Below, in pieces: positions 16,508 to 23,352 of a DNA stretch of 33,299 nt. Numbering within the stretch: position 1 is the stretch's first letter; every line of letters begins with the position of its first letter. Under the pieces are notes generated by a model. That model did no database searches, had not been told where the DNA came from, and worked only from the letters and a program-made list of their open reading frames with translations. Source of the DNA: Prevotella sp. UBA2746 (GTDB lineage Bacteria; Bacteroidota; Bacteroidia; Bacteroidales; Bacteroidaceae); the NCBI GenBank assembly GCA_002353555.1, contig DEJO01000017.1, positions 6,158 through 39,456 on the forward strand, read 5' to 3'. Position numbers and translations under genes: made by a program.

Positions 16508-17482
16508 ATGTTGATTACATGTCCAGAATGCGGTCACCAAGTGAGTGACAAAGCCCCTGTCTGCCCCCATTGCGGAGTAGAGATAGCCAACCACATACCA
16601 TCACCCTCCACCGACGAAGGCCCCATCACCGACAACGCCCCCATCGCCGACGAAGACATCGTCATGGCAGAACCCATCGCCGACGATGCACCCGCAGCGT
16701 CATCCTCCGCCCCGTCGTCCTCCGTCCCGTATGTTGCGACTCCGTCGCAACCTTCCTCCCCCTCTCCCCAGCAGCCCGCTCCGGGCAAGGGTCACGGCAC
16801 CCTCATTGTCTCTTTCCTCATAGCAGCCATCATCTGTGCCACCGTGCTCTACTTCTACAAAGACGCCGTAGACAAGCGAGAAGCCGAGGCGAAAGCCGAC
16901 ACCGAGCGCGTTGACACCGTAGAAGAACAGCAAGCTGAGGAAAGCCCCACCGTCGTAGCCGAAACCGCAGAAGAGACTGCCGAAACGCCTGCAGAGGAAA
17001 CCACCGAGGAACCATCTGCCGACCCGTCAACAGCCAATGCCGAAGAAGAGTCGGCACCTGCCACAGACGAGAAAGCGGAGAATGCAGAAAAAGAAGCCGC
17101 CACCCCCACGGCTGCCGAGAAACAAAAAGCGTTCATGGCAGTAAGAAGACTCTTCCAAGCCATCAACGCTCACAACGCATCCCATGTGCGTGCCAACACA
17201 ACCAGCCACATGACCCACTTCGGCAACACCTACAATGCCACGCCCGACGATGTCGTCAGCTACATGAACGGACTCTATGGCGAGGGAGTCACCAACCTGA
17301 ACTTCCATCTGGGTACGGTGTCTGCCATCGAGAAGAAAACCGTTGAAGGAAAAAGCGAATACGAAATCACCCTGCCGGCAAGAAAGGTGGTGGAACATGG
17401 CGACCAGAAGACAGAAACCAGCCACCACGTCAAGGCTACCGTCACCGCCGACGGCAAGGTAAAGGCGATGACCATCAAATGA
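16508..17482 (+). CDS. zinc-ribbon membrane protein with extended acidic linker
   Basis: This 324-residue protein starts with a zinc ribbon (C5-x2-C8 and C19-x2-C22). A Pro/Ala/Ser-rich stretch and a single membrane span (about residues 97-118, GTLIVSFLIAAIICATVLYFY) follow. Next comes a long Glu/Ala/Thr-rich, probably disordered segment to about residue 200. The C-terminal 120 residues (MAVRRLFQAINAHNASHVRANT onward) look like a small alpha/beta domain, possibly NTF2-like. The ribbon would be cytoplasmic and the C-terminal domain periplasmic. I do not know its function. Residues V76-Q81 are encoded by a palindromic repeat found again ahead of the dnaJ-like gene. No TAnnTTTG promoter was seen. 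Confidence 0.72.
   Translation: MLITCPECGHQVSDKAPVCPHCGVEIANHIPSPSTDEGPITDNAPIADEDIVMAEPIADDAPAASSSAPSSSVPYVATPSQPSSPSPQQPAPGKGHGTLIVSFLIAAIICATVLYFYKDAVDKREAEAKADTERVDTVEEQQAEESPTVVAETAEETAETPAEETTEEPSADPSTANAEEESAPATDEKAENAEKEAATPTAAEKQKAFMAVRRLFQAINAHNASHVRANTTSHMTHFGNTYNATPDDVVSYMNGLYGEGVTNLNFHLGTVSAIEKKTVEGKSEYEITLPARKVVEHGDQKTETSHHVKATVTADGKVKAMTIK
16733..16751. repeat. dispersed palindrome, copy 1 (inside a coding sequence)
   Basis: GTTGCGAC-TCC-GTCGCAAC forms a perfect eight-base-pair hairpin with a three-base loop. It lies in frame in the linker of the zinc-ribbon protein. The ten or so bases before it (TCCGTCCCGTAT) also resemble those before copy 2 at 18243. Confidence 0.75.
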
Positions 17483-17497
17483 CCTGACCGCTCTCTC

Positions 17498-18154
17498 CTA
17501 TCCTCTCATTTCACGCAACAACGCCTTCTGACGTTCTGTCAGATGAGTAGGCAACGTCACCTGATAGGTCAGTATCAGGTCGCCAAACGTACCGTCACCC
17601 CGGTCGTAGCCCTTGCCACGCACGCGCACCTTCGTGCCCGGTTGCGTTTCGGGCTTCACCTTCAGTTTCAGCCGTTTGCCCGAACTCAGCGCTATCACCA
17701 CCTCGCCGCCCAACAAGGCGGTATAGAGGTCGATGTTCACCGTAGCATTCATCTCACCGCTACCCGTCCGCGCCGAACGGCCCCTTCCTCTGGCAGCACC
17801 GCCGCCAAAGAGGTCTTGGAAGAACGAGCTGAAGCCGCCACCACCAGAAAAACTACTGAAGTCGAAGCCCTCAAACGGATTGCCGCTGAAGCCTCCGAAG
17901 CCTCCACCACTGCCGCCGAAAGCCTCTGCCTGCTTCCAGTTCTCACCATACTGGTCGTACTTCTTGCGCTTCTCCGGGTCGCTGATGACATCATAAGCCT
18001 CGTTCAACGCCTGAAACTTCGCTTTCGCCTTCGGGTCGTCAGGGTGCAAGTCAGGGTGAAACTGCTTTGCACGCTTCTTATATGCCGCGCGAACATCCTT
18101 CTGAGCGATGTTCTTGTCAACACCTAAAATCTTGTAATAATCAACAAATGCCAT
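17498..18154 (-). CDS. DnaJ/CbpA-like J-domain protein lacking one C-terminal domain
   Basis: This 218-residue co-chaperone would stimulate a DnaK ATPase through its J domain (residues 1-70, HPD at 33-35). A G/F-rich region (about 78-120) follows. The remaining part (MNATVNIDLYTALLGGEV ... KVRVRGKGY ... LTERQKALLREM) resembles only the second C-terminal substrate domain of CbpA/DnaJ. There is no zinc-finger domain and no first C-terminal domain, so the protein is about 90 residues shorter than CbpA. I start it at the ATG at 18154, not at an upstream in-frame start at 18319, because MAFVDYYKILGV is the standard J-domain opening. It is also preceded by a strong Shine-Dalgarno sequence, CAGGAGGA, about six bases upstream. 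The upstream region is repeat-rich, and the gene converges with the zinc-ribbon gene. Confidence 0.87.
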   Translation of the reverse strand: MAFVDYYKILGVDKNIAQKDVRAAYKKRAKQFHPDLHPDDPKAKAKFQALNEAYDVISDPEKRKKYDQYGENWKQAEAFGGSGGGFGGFSGNPFEGFDFSSFSGGGGFSSFFQDLFGGGAARGRGRSARTGSGEMNATVNIDLYTALLGGEVVIALSSGKRLKLKVKPETQPGTKVRVRGKGYDRGDGTFGDLILTYQVTLPTHLTERQKALLREMRG

Positions 18155-18242
18155 ATCTTTTCCTCCTGTTTTTAATTTGTTTTTTATTTGTTTTTTAATG
18201 TCCTCCCTCCTGTTTTTTAAAGTTCTCCCTCCGTCCTGCTTG

Positions 18243-18261
18243 TTGCGACTTTGTCGCAACT
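18243..18261. repeat. dispersed palindrome, copy 2
   Basis: GTTGCGAC-TTT-GTCGCAAC is the same eight-base-pair hairpin as at 16733-16751 with a different loop. Its left flank (TCCGTCCTGCTT) matches that of copy 1 at 9 of 12 bases. Confidence 0.75.
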
Positions 18262-18316
18262 CCCGTTCTTCATGCCCTCCTTCAACAACCCACCAACAAA
18301 AAGCATGCCGAACTCC

Positions 18317-18358
<42 letters not shown>

Positions 18359-18445
18359 CGAAGCGCAGCGCCAATCAAGCGTTAAACTTTTATAAATCTT
18401 CAATATGTCCGCCCATATATACGCGCGCGTATGCGAAAGATTATG

Positions 18446-18453
18446 TACCTTTG
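18446..18453 (+). promoter_or_regulatory. -7 element of rpsA
   Basis: TACCTTTG followed by CA is a consensus -7 element, about 84 bases ahead of the rpsA ATG. It implies a leader of about 80 bases that begins within the first hairpin described separately. Confidence 0.75.
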
Positions 18454-18549
18454 CACCCACTTTGGGCAAAAAGAGAGCCCAGGTGCAACATAAAGTCTAA
18501 CTTTATTAAGTTCAATTTTTTAATTAATTCATTTTTATGTCTAACTTTA
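18453..18549 (+). promoter_or_regulatory. structured rpsA leader, candidate autoregulatory element
   Basis: Two hairpins can form. The first pairs 18453-18457 and 18463-18467 (GCACC, TGGGC) with 18477-18486 (GCCCAGGTGC), with a five-base bulge. The second pairs ATAAAGT at 18490-18496 with ACTTTAT at 18500-18506. The 11-base word GTCTAACTTTA in the second hairpin (18495-18505) recurs exactly over the start codon (18539-18549), so the left arm could pair with the start region instead. Confidence 0.5.
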
Positions 18550-20309
18550 AAAACGTACAGCCGCTGGACGACTTCAACTGGGAAGAGTTCGAGAACGGCA
18601 CAACCGTAGGAACGAGCAAGGAAGACCTTGAAAAAGCCTACGACGAAACCCTCAACAAAGTAGCTGACCATCAGGTTGTTGAAGGTAAGGTAATCAGCGT
18701 TGACAAGAAGGAAGTTGTTGTCAACATCGGTTACAAGAGCGATGGTATCATTCCTGCTTCTGAGTTCCGTTACAATCCGGATCTGAAGGTAGGCGACACC
18801 GTAGAGGTGTATGTAGAGAACCAGGAAGACAAGAAAGGTCAGCTGGTACTCAGCCACAAGAAGGCTCGTCTGAGCAAGAGCTGGGAGCGCGTCAACCAGG
18901 CTCTGGACAACGACGAGATTATCCAGGGCTTCATCAAGTGCCGCACGAAGGGCGGTATGATTGTCGACGTCTTCGGTATCGAAGCCTTCCTGCCGGGTAG
19001 CCAGATTGACGTTCATCCTATACGCGACTACGACGTATTCGTAGGCAAGACGATGGAGTTCAAGGTTGTCAAGATCAACCAGGAGTTCCGCAACGTTGTT
19101 GTTTCCCACAAGGCTCTCATCGAGGCTGAGTTGGAAGCACAGAAGAAAGAAATCATCAGCAAGCTCGAAAAGGGTCAGATTCTCGAAGGAACCGTCAAGA
19201 ACATCACTTCTTACGGCGTATTCGTCGACCTGGGCGGTGTTGACGGACTCATCCACATCACAGACCTCTCTTGGGGACGCGTCAGCGACCCGCACGAGGT
19301 GGTTACGCTCGACCAGAAGATCAATGTCGTTATCCTCGACTTCGATGACGAGAAGAAGCGCATTGCACTCGGCTTGAAGCAGCTCACTCCGCACCCATGG
19401 GATGCACTCGACCAGAACCTGAAGGTGGGCGACCACGTGAAGGGCAAGGTTGTCGTTATGGCTGACTATGGAGCCTTCGTCGAGATTGCTCCGGGTGTTG
19501 AAGGACTCATCCACGTCAGCGAGATGTCTTGGAGCCAGCACCTGCGCTCTGCTCAGGACTTCATGCACGTTGGCGACGAGGTTGAAGCCGTTATCCTCAC
19601 CCTCGACCGCGACGAGCGCAAGATGTCTCTCGGCATCAAGCAGCTGAAGGAAGACCCGTGGGAGACCATCGAGGTGAAGTATCCTGTCGGAAGCAAGCAC
19701 ACCGCAAAGGTTCGCAACTTCACCAACTTCGGTATCTTCGTAGAACTGGAGGAAGGTGTAGACGGACTCATCCACATCTCCGACCTCTCATGGACGAAGA
19801 AGGTGAAGCATCCTTCTGAGTTCACCCAACAAGGTGCCGACATGGACGTCATCGTTCTCGAAATCGACAAGGAGAACCGTCGCCTCTCTCTCGGCCACAA
19901 GCAGCTGGAGGACAACCCATGGGATACCTACGAGACGCTCTACACTCCCGGCTCCGTTCACACCGGTAAGATTACCGAGTCAATGGACAAGGGTGCCGTC
20001 ATCGCACTGAACGAAGGCGGCGAAGGCTTCGCTACTCCCAAGCACCTCGTCAAGGAAGACGGCACTCAGGCTCAGAAGGGCGAAGAACTGCCGTTCATGG
20101 TCATCGAGTTTGTCAAGGAAACCAAGCGCATCATCCTCTCCCACTCTCGTACCTTCGAGGATGTGAAGGACGATCCGAAGCCAGCAGCCAAGAAGAAGTC
20201 ACAGAAGAAGGAGGCAGCTCCTGCTATCAACAACGTAGCAGCAAGCACCACCCTCGGCGACCTCGACGTACTGGCTAAGCTGAAGGCCGACATGGAAGGT
20301 GAGAAGTAA
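18537..20309 (+). CDS. rpsA: 30S ribosomal protein S1
   Basis: S1 binds mRNA on the small ribosomal subunit and helps initiation, which matters in a phylum that relies little on Shine-Dalgarno sequences. The 590-residue protein contains six S1/OB-fold repeats at roughly residues 40-108, 126-190, 212-280, 297-367, 382-452 and 470-540. Repeats 3 to 5 show the classic pattern YGVFVDLGG-VDGLIHITDLSW. The C-terminal tail is lysine/alanine-rich and ends with the usual TLGDLDVLAKLK-type helix. The length fits Bacteroidota S1. The ATG at 18537 follows an A/T-rich leader without a Shine-Dalgarno sequence. It is a single-gene transcript with a consensus promoter, and a strong hairpin lies behind it. 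Confidence 0.96.
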   Translation: MSNFKNVQPLDDFNWEEFENGTTVGTSKEDLEKAYDETLNKVADHQVVEGKVISVDKKEVVVNIGYKSDGIIPASEFRYNPDLKVGDTVEVYVENQEDKKGQLVLSHKKARLSKSWERVNQALDNDEIIQGFIKCRTKGGMIVDVFGIEAFLPGSQIDVHPIRDYDVFVGKTMEFKVVKINQEFRNVVVSHKALIEAELEAQKKEIISKLEKGQILEGTVKNITSYGVFVDLGGVDGLIHITDLSWGRVSDPHEVVTLDQKINVVILDFDDEKKRIALGLKQLTPHPWDALDQNLKVGDHVKGKVVVMADYGAFVEIAPGVEGLIHVSEMSWSQHLRSAQDFMHVGDEVEAVILTLDRDERKMSLGIKQLKEDPWETIEVKYPVGSKHTAKVRNFTNFGIFVELEEGVDGLIHISDLSWTKKVKHPSEFTQQGADMDVIVLEIDKENRRLSLGHKQLEDNPWDTYETLYTPGSVHTGKITESMDKGAVIALNEGGEGFATPKHLVKEDGTQAQKGEELPFMVIEFVKETKRIILSHSRTFEDVKDDPKPAAKKKSQKKEAAPAINNVAASTTLGDLDVLAKLKADMEGEK

Positions 20310-20341
20310 AGCATACATCCTCATTCCATCATAACTATCAT

Positions 20342-20379
20342 GCGAATCCCTGCCGCTGTTCTCAGCAGCAGGGATTCGT
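20342..20379 (+). terminator. strong hairpin after rpsA, no T tract
   Basis: An 11-base-pair perfect stem (CGAATCCCTGC at 20343-20353 with 20368-20378) encloses a further GCTG/CAGC pair (20355-20358, 20363-20366). It lies about 35 bases after the rpsA stop. There is no T run behind it, so it is a terminator or 3'-end stabiliser by position only. Confidence 0.6.
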
Positions 20380-20410
20380 CGCATATAAATATATGAATGA
20401 AGAAGAAGTT

Positions 20411-20500
20411 AAAAGGAGTTATCGCTTCGCTTAAGGAGTCAAAGGGAGCTATTGCTTCGTTTAAGGAGTCAAAAGGAGTTATCGCTTCGCTCATGGAGAT
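20411..20500. repeat. three exact-length 30-bp tandem repeats
   Basis: Units at 20411-20440, 20441-20470 and 20471-20500 each follow AAAAGGAGTTATCGCTTCGC plus TTAAGGAGTC, with a few substitutions. There are no spacers between them, so this is not a CRISPR array. The minus strand could read a ten-residue repeat, but nothing else supports a gene. Confidence 0.85.
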
Positions 20501-20560
20501 AGAAGTCGATAGTTTTATCAACAACATACTCTGCATACGAAACTAACGACTTCTATCTCC
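20495..20560. repeat. 14-bp inverted repeat linking the two repeat blocks
   Basis: GGAGATAGAAGTCG at 20495-20508 is the exact reverse complement of 20547-20560, separated by 38 bases. It joins the end of the 30-bp repeats to the start of the CT-rich repeats. Confidence 0.8.
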
Positions 20561-20637
20561 CTCTATCTCCTCCTATCTCCCTCTATCTCCTCCTATCTCC
20601 CTCTACCTCCCTCCTATCTCCCTCTACCTCCCTCTAT
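20551..20637. repeat. CT-rich tandem repeat
   Basis: About four copies of a 20-base unit built from CTATCTCCCTCTATCTCCTC, with drift to CTACCTCC near the end. The stretch is almost pure pyrimidine on the + strand. The remaining 180 bases to the next gene hold the lyase promoter. Confidence 0.8.
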
Positions 20638-20682
20638 ATATAATAAGGTGTCCCCTTCTTCTTCCTTTTTAACCATTTCCGT

Positions 20683-20745
20683 AAACGTTTTCAGCATTTT
20701 TTAAGGGTTATTTTATCAATTATCCAAGGTAAAGGCATACCTTTG
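20683..20745 (+). promoter_or_regulatory. promoter and octamer of the first pectate lyase gene
   Basis: AAACGTTT at 20683-20690 lies 47 bases ahead of TACCTTTG at 20738-20745. The octamer and its right flank (TCAGCATTTTT) recur ahead of the third lyase gene. No good -33 TTTG is present, which fits a promoter needing an activator or remodelled by a regulator. Confidence 0.6.
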
Positions 20746-20822
20746 CACCGCACTTAGGAACAAGAGAAGAACAAGAAATACAAAACAAAATACAAATCAT
20801 AACAAAAATCAAAACCAAAACA

Positions 20823-23087
20823 ATGAAAAAGATTCTATCTTTAGTGGCCATGCTCGTCATGTCGCTGACGGCAATGGCACAGGCAGGTACAATCAGCAAC
20901 AATGGAGTCACCATTACTGAAGCCAACGGCTGGTTGGAATCCGCTTACATCAAGTTCAACCTCTACAGTGGTGCAAAAACCTACAACGTCTATGTCAAGG
21001 GAGGTCAGTACTCCGATTACACCAAGATTGACGAGCAGCTCGTTCGCAACTATGGATCTTACGGACGTGCCGATGTTGTCGGCTTGAAAGCTGGTACATA
21101 CGCTATGAAGGTCGTACCAGTTGTTGACAACAAGGAAGTTTCCGGCAAATATGCCGAAGCTACGGGAATGACTGTCAAGAACTACGACCGCCAAGGCTTC
21201 GCCCACAAGAACTGGAGCGGCGGCGTTGGCGCATATAACAATGACGGTACGCTGAAAAGCGGTGCAAAAGTACTCTACATCACCAAGAACAACTTCAACA
21301 CTGTATCTATGGATATGGTAGATGGCAAGAATAAGATTTCTAGCGTTGGTATTGGAGAGATATTTAAGGCAAAGCAGAAGGGACAGAATCCGACACCTAT
21401 CGCCGTTCGTATCATCGGACGAATCACAGCCAGCGATGCTGCGGCAGCTCAACGCATGTCCGATCAAGACGGTCTGTTACTGAAGGGCAATGACGCTTCT
21501 ACTGAGATGGGAGTTACCATAGAAGGTATTGGCGATGATGCCATCTTCGATGGATTCGGTATGGGTTTTGTCGATGGGTGCGACGTGGAGGTACGTAATA
21601 TGGCCATTAAGGATCAAGGTTCCAGCAATGACAATATGGAAATCAAGGGAACAGAGCACATCTGGGTTCACAATATAGATTTCTTCTATGGAGCCAAAGG
21701 TAGTGGTGACCATGCTAAAGGTGATGGTTCTCTCGATTGCAAGGACAACTGTACGTATGCAACCTTCTCCTATAATCATTTCTGGGATACTGGCAAGAGT
21801 AACCTCTGCGGTATGAAAAGTGAATCAACCTCTAATCTCATCAGTTATCACCACAACTGGTATGACCATTGCGACTCCCGCTGTCCACGTGTGCGCACGA
21901 GTTCCGTTCACGTCTGGAACAACTTCTTCGATGGTGTTTCCAAATACGGTGTAGGTGCAACAAGCGGTTCGAGCATCTTCGTAGAGAACAACTATTTCCG
22001 TGATACCAACAAACCTATGCTTTCTTCTTTGCAAGGTACAGACGCACAGGGAGATGGCACGTTCTCCGGTGAAACCGGCGGCATCATCAAGAGTTACGGA
22101 AATGTCTTTGCGGAGAAAAGTGCTAATTTCAAGTACGTAACCTATCAGAGCAACAATACTTCCTTTGATGCTTACGAGGCAAGTTCACGTACTGAGAAGA
22201 TTGGGTCATCCGTAAAAACTCTTAGCGGCGGAACAACTTACAATAATTTCGATACTGGCAGCGATATGTACACCTACACTCCAGCCGCAGCAAACGATGT
22301 TCCAGGAATCGTTCAGGGATACTACGGTGCCGGTCGTCTGAACCATGGCGACATCGCATATGACATTCCTGACACTGACGACCATGCATACGTTCGCATT
22401 TCCGAATTGGACGCTCTTCTAGCCGCCTATAAGACTAGCCTCGTTGGTATCTTTGGCGACGAGAACGCTGAGAGCGGCGAGCAAGGCGGCGAAGGTGGCG
22501 AAGGTGGTGAAAGCGGCGGCGAAGGCGGTGAAAGCGGCGGCGGAACTCCTGTTCCTGTCGAGACGGGAGCAGTCACGCTGCAGTCAGACAACGTCCCTGC
22601 TGGCTATCAAATCGATGGTTCGTCTTCTGTCACGGCATATAGCTATAGCAGCGACCTCTGCAAAGAAGCTAAGCTCATCAAGGTGACAAGCGACCAACAT
22701 ACCATCACACTGCCTGCAAACGCCAAGGTTACCAAAATCGTGATGTATGCTGTAGGCGACAACAACTCTGACAACAAGGGTGCCATCACCGAACTCGCCG
22801 GCAAGACTTTCAACGTAAGCCTGCCCAGCCGTAAGAACGGTACAGCCTTTGCGACAGCTACTGTTGATAATGTAGCACTGACAGGTACCATTACCTTCAC
22901 CGTAACCTACGCTGCCGGTGTTAAATTCCAACTCACCGTGGAGGAGAACACAACGACTGGCATCACGGAAATCAGCGCAGCCAAGGTTGCCGACGGCATC
23001 ATGTATGACCTCATGGGTCGCCGCATCACGGCTCCCCGCGCCGGTCAGATCTACATCATGAACGGCAAAAAGTTCATCAAGAAGTAA
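20823..23087 (+). CDS. secreted pectate lyase, PL1 family (first of three)
   Basis: Pectate lyases cleave polygalacturonate by beta-elimination with calcium. This 754-residue protein has a signal peptide (cleavage near residue 20, AMAQ) and an N-terminal beta domain of fibronectin III type (about 30-110). The parallel beta-helix runs from about 140 to 480. The helix carries GDGSLDCKDN (calcium-side aspartates), ISYHHNWYDH and the R353-x-P-R-x-R358 segment expected for the catalytic arginine. A Gly/Glu/Ser linker (about residues 548-575) leads to a second beta domain. The C-terminus (MYDLMGRRI ... QIYIMNGKKFIKK) resembles type IX secretion sorting domains of Prevotella. It has its own promoter with the shared AAACGTTT site and would be exported or surface-attached. 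Confidence 0.9.
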   Translation: MKKILSLVAMLVMSLTAMAQAGTISNNGVTITEANGWLESAYIKFNLYSGAKTYNVYVKGGQYSDYTKIDEQLVRNYGSYGRADVVGLKAGTYAMKVVPVVDNKEVSGKYAEATGMTVKNYDRQGFAHKNWSGGVGAYNNDGTLKSGAKVLYITKNNFNTVSMDMVDGKNKISSVGIGEIFKAKQKGQNPTPIAVRIIGRITASDAAAAQRMSDQDGLLLKGNDASTEMGVTIEGIGDDAIFDGFGMGFVDGCDVEVRNMAIKDQGSSNDNMEIKGTEHIWVHNIDFFYGAKGSGDHAKGDGSLDCKDNCTYATFSYNHFWDTGKSNLCGMKSESTSNLISYHHNWYDHCDSRCPRVRTSSVHVWNNFFDGVSKYGVGATSGSSIFVENNYFRDTNKPMLSSLQGTDAQGDGTFSGETGGIIKSYGNVFAEKSANFKYVTYQSNNTSFDAYEASSRTEKIGSSVKTLSGGTTYNNFDTGSDMYTYTPAAANDVPGIVQGYYGAGRLNHGDIAYDIPDTDDHAYVRISELDALLAAYKTSLVGIFGDENAESGEQGGEGGEGGESGGEGGESGGGTPVPVETGAVTLQSDNVPAGYQIDGSSSVTAYSYSSDLCKEAKLIKVTSDQHTITLPANAKVTKIVMYAVGDNNSDNKGAITELAGKTFNVSLPSRKNGTAFATATVDNVALTGTITFTVTYAAGVKFQLTVEENTTTGITEISAAKVADGIMYDLMGRRITAPRAGQIYIMNGKKFIKK

Positions 23088-23145
23088 GGTAAGTCGCCAG
23101 TGTCTGCATCACATGACGGACACCGGCAAGCCAACATCTATAAAC

Positions 23146-23181
23146 AGCATGCGGAACTATCGACAGTTCCGCATGCTTTGC
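23146..23181 (+). terminator. terminator-like hairpin after the first lyase gene
   Basis: A perfect 13-base-pair stem (AGCATGCGGAACT at 23146-23158 with 23165-23177) and a six-base loop lie about 60 bases after the stop. The following T run is short (TTG), so efficiency may be modest. Confidence 0.7.
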
Positions 23182-23237
23182 ATATATAACAGGGAGAATA
23201 TAAGGGCAACCACAGCGCACGAATGGCGTCCGATTGC

Positions 23238-23299
23238 AAACGTTTACAACAAATTCTTACACCAAAAGCATTGTAATCTCATACAAAAGTGTACCTTTG
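23238..23299 (+). promoter_or_regulatory. promoter and octamer of the second pectate lyase gene
   Basis: AAACGTTT at 23238-23245 lies 46 bases ahead of TACCTTTG at 23292-23299. The sequence ACAAAAGTG directly before the -7 element is identical to that ahead of the third lyase gene. Confidence 0.6.
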
Positions 23300-23352
23300 C
23301 AAAATGAAAGGTTGATTGAAAAACAAAATAATTTATTATCAATAATACTAAC

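Noticed and set aside
16529..17482. Several frames on both strands inside the zinc-ribbon gene
   Set aside because: They are shadows of the Ala/Glu/Pro-rich linker. Only the frame with the CxxC pairs, the membrane span and a sensible C-terminal domain is plausible.
18441..19775. 444-codon minus-strand frame opposite rpsA
   Set aside because: It is antisense to the S1 repeats and itself repetitive only because they are. It has no promoter or domain support.
20411..20500. Possible short CRISPR array
   Set aside because: The 30-base units abut each other with no spacers, and no cas genes are in the window.
20321..20536. Minus-strand frame with a ten-residue repeat (SEAITPFDSL)
   Set aside because: It arises from the 30-bp tandem repeats being a multiple of three. 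There is no promoter, and the frame ends run into unrelated hairpins.
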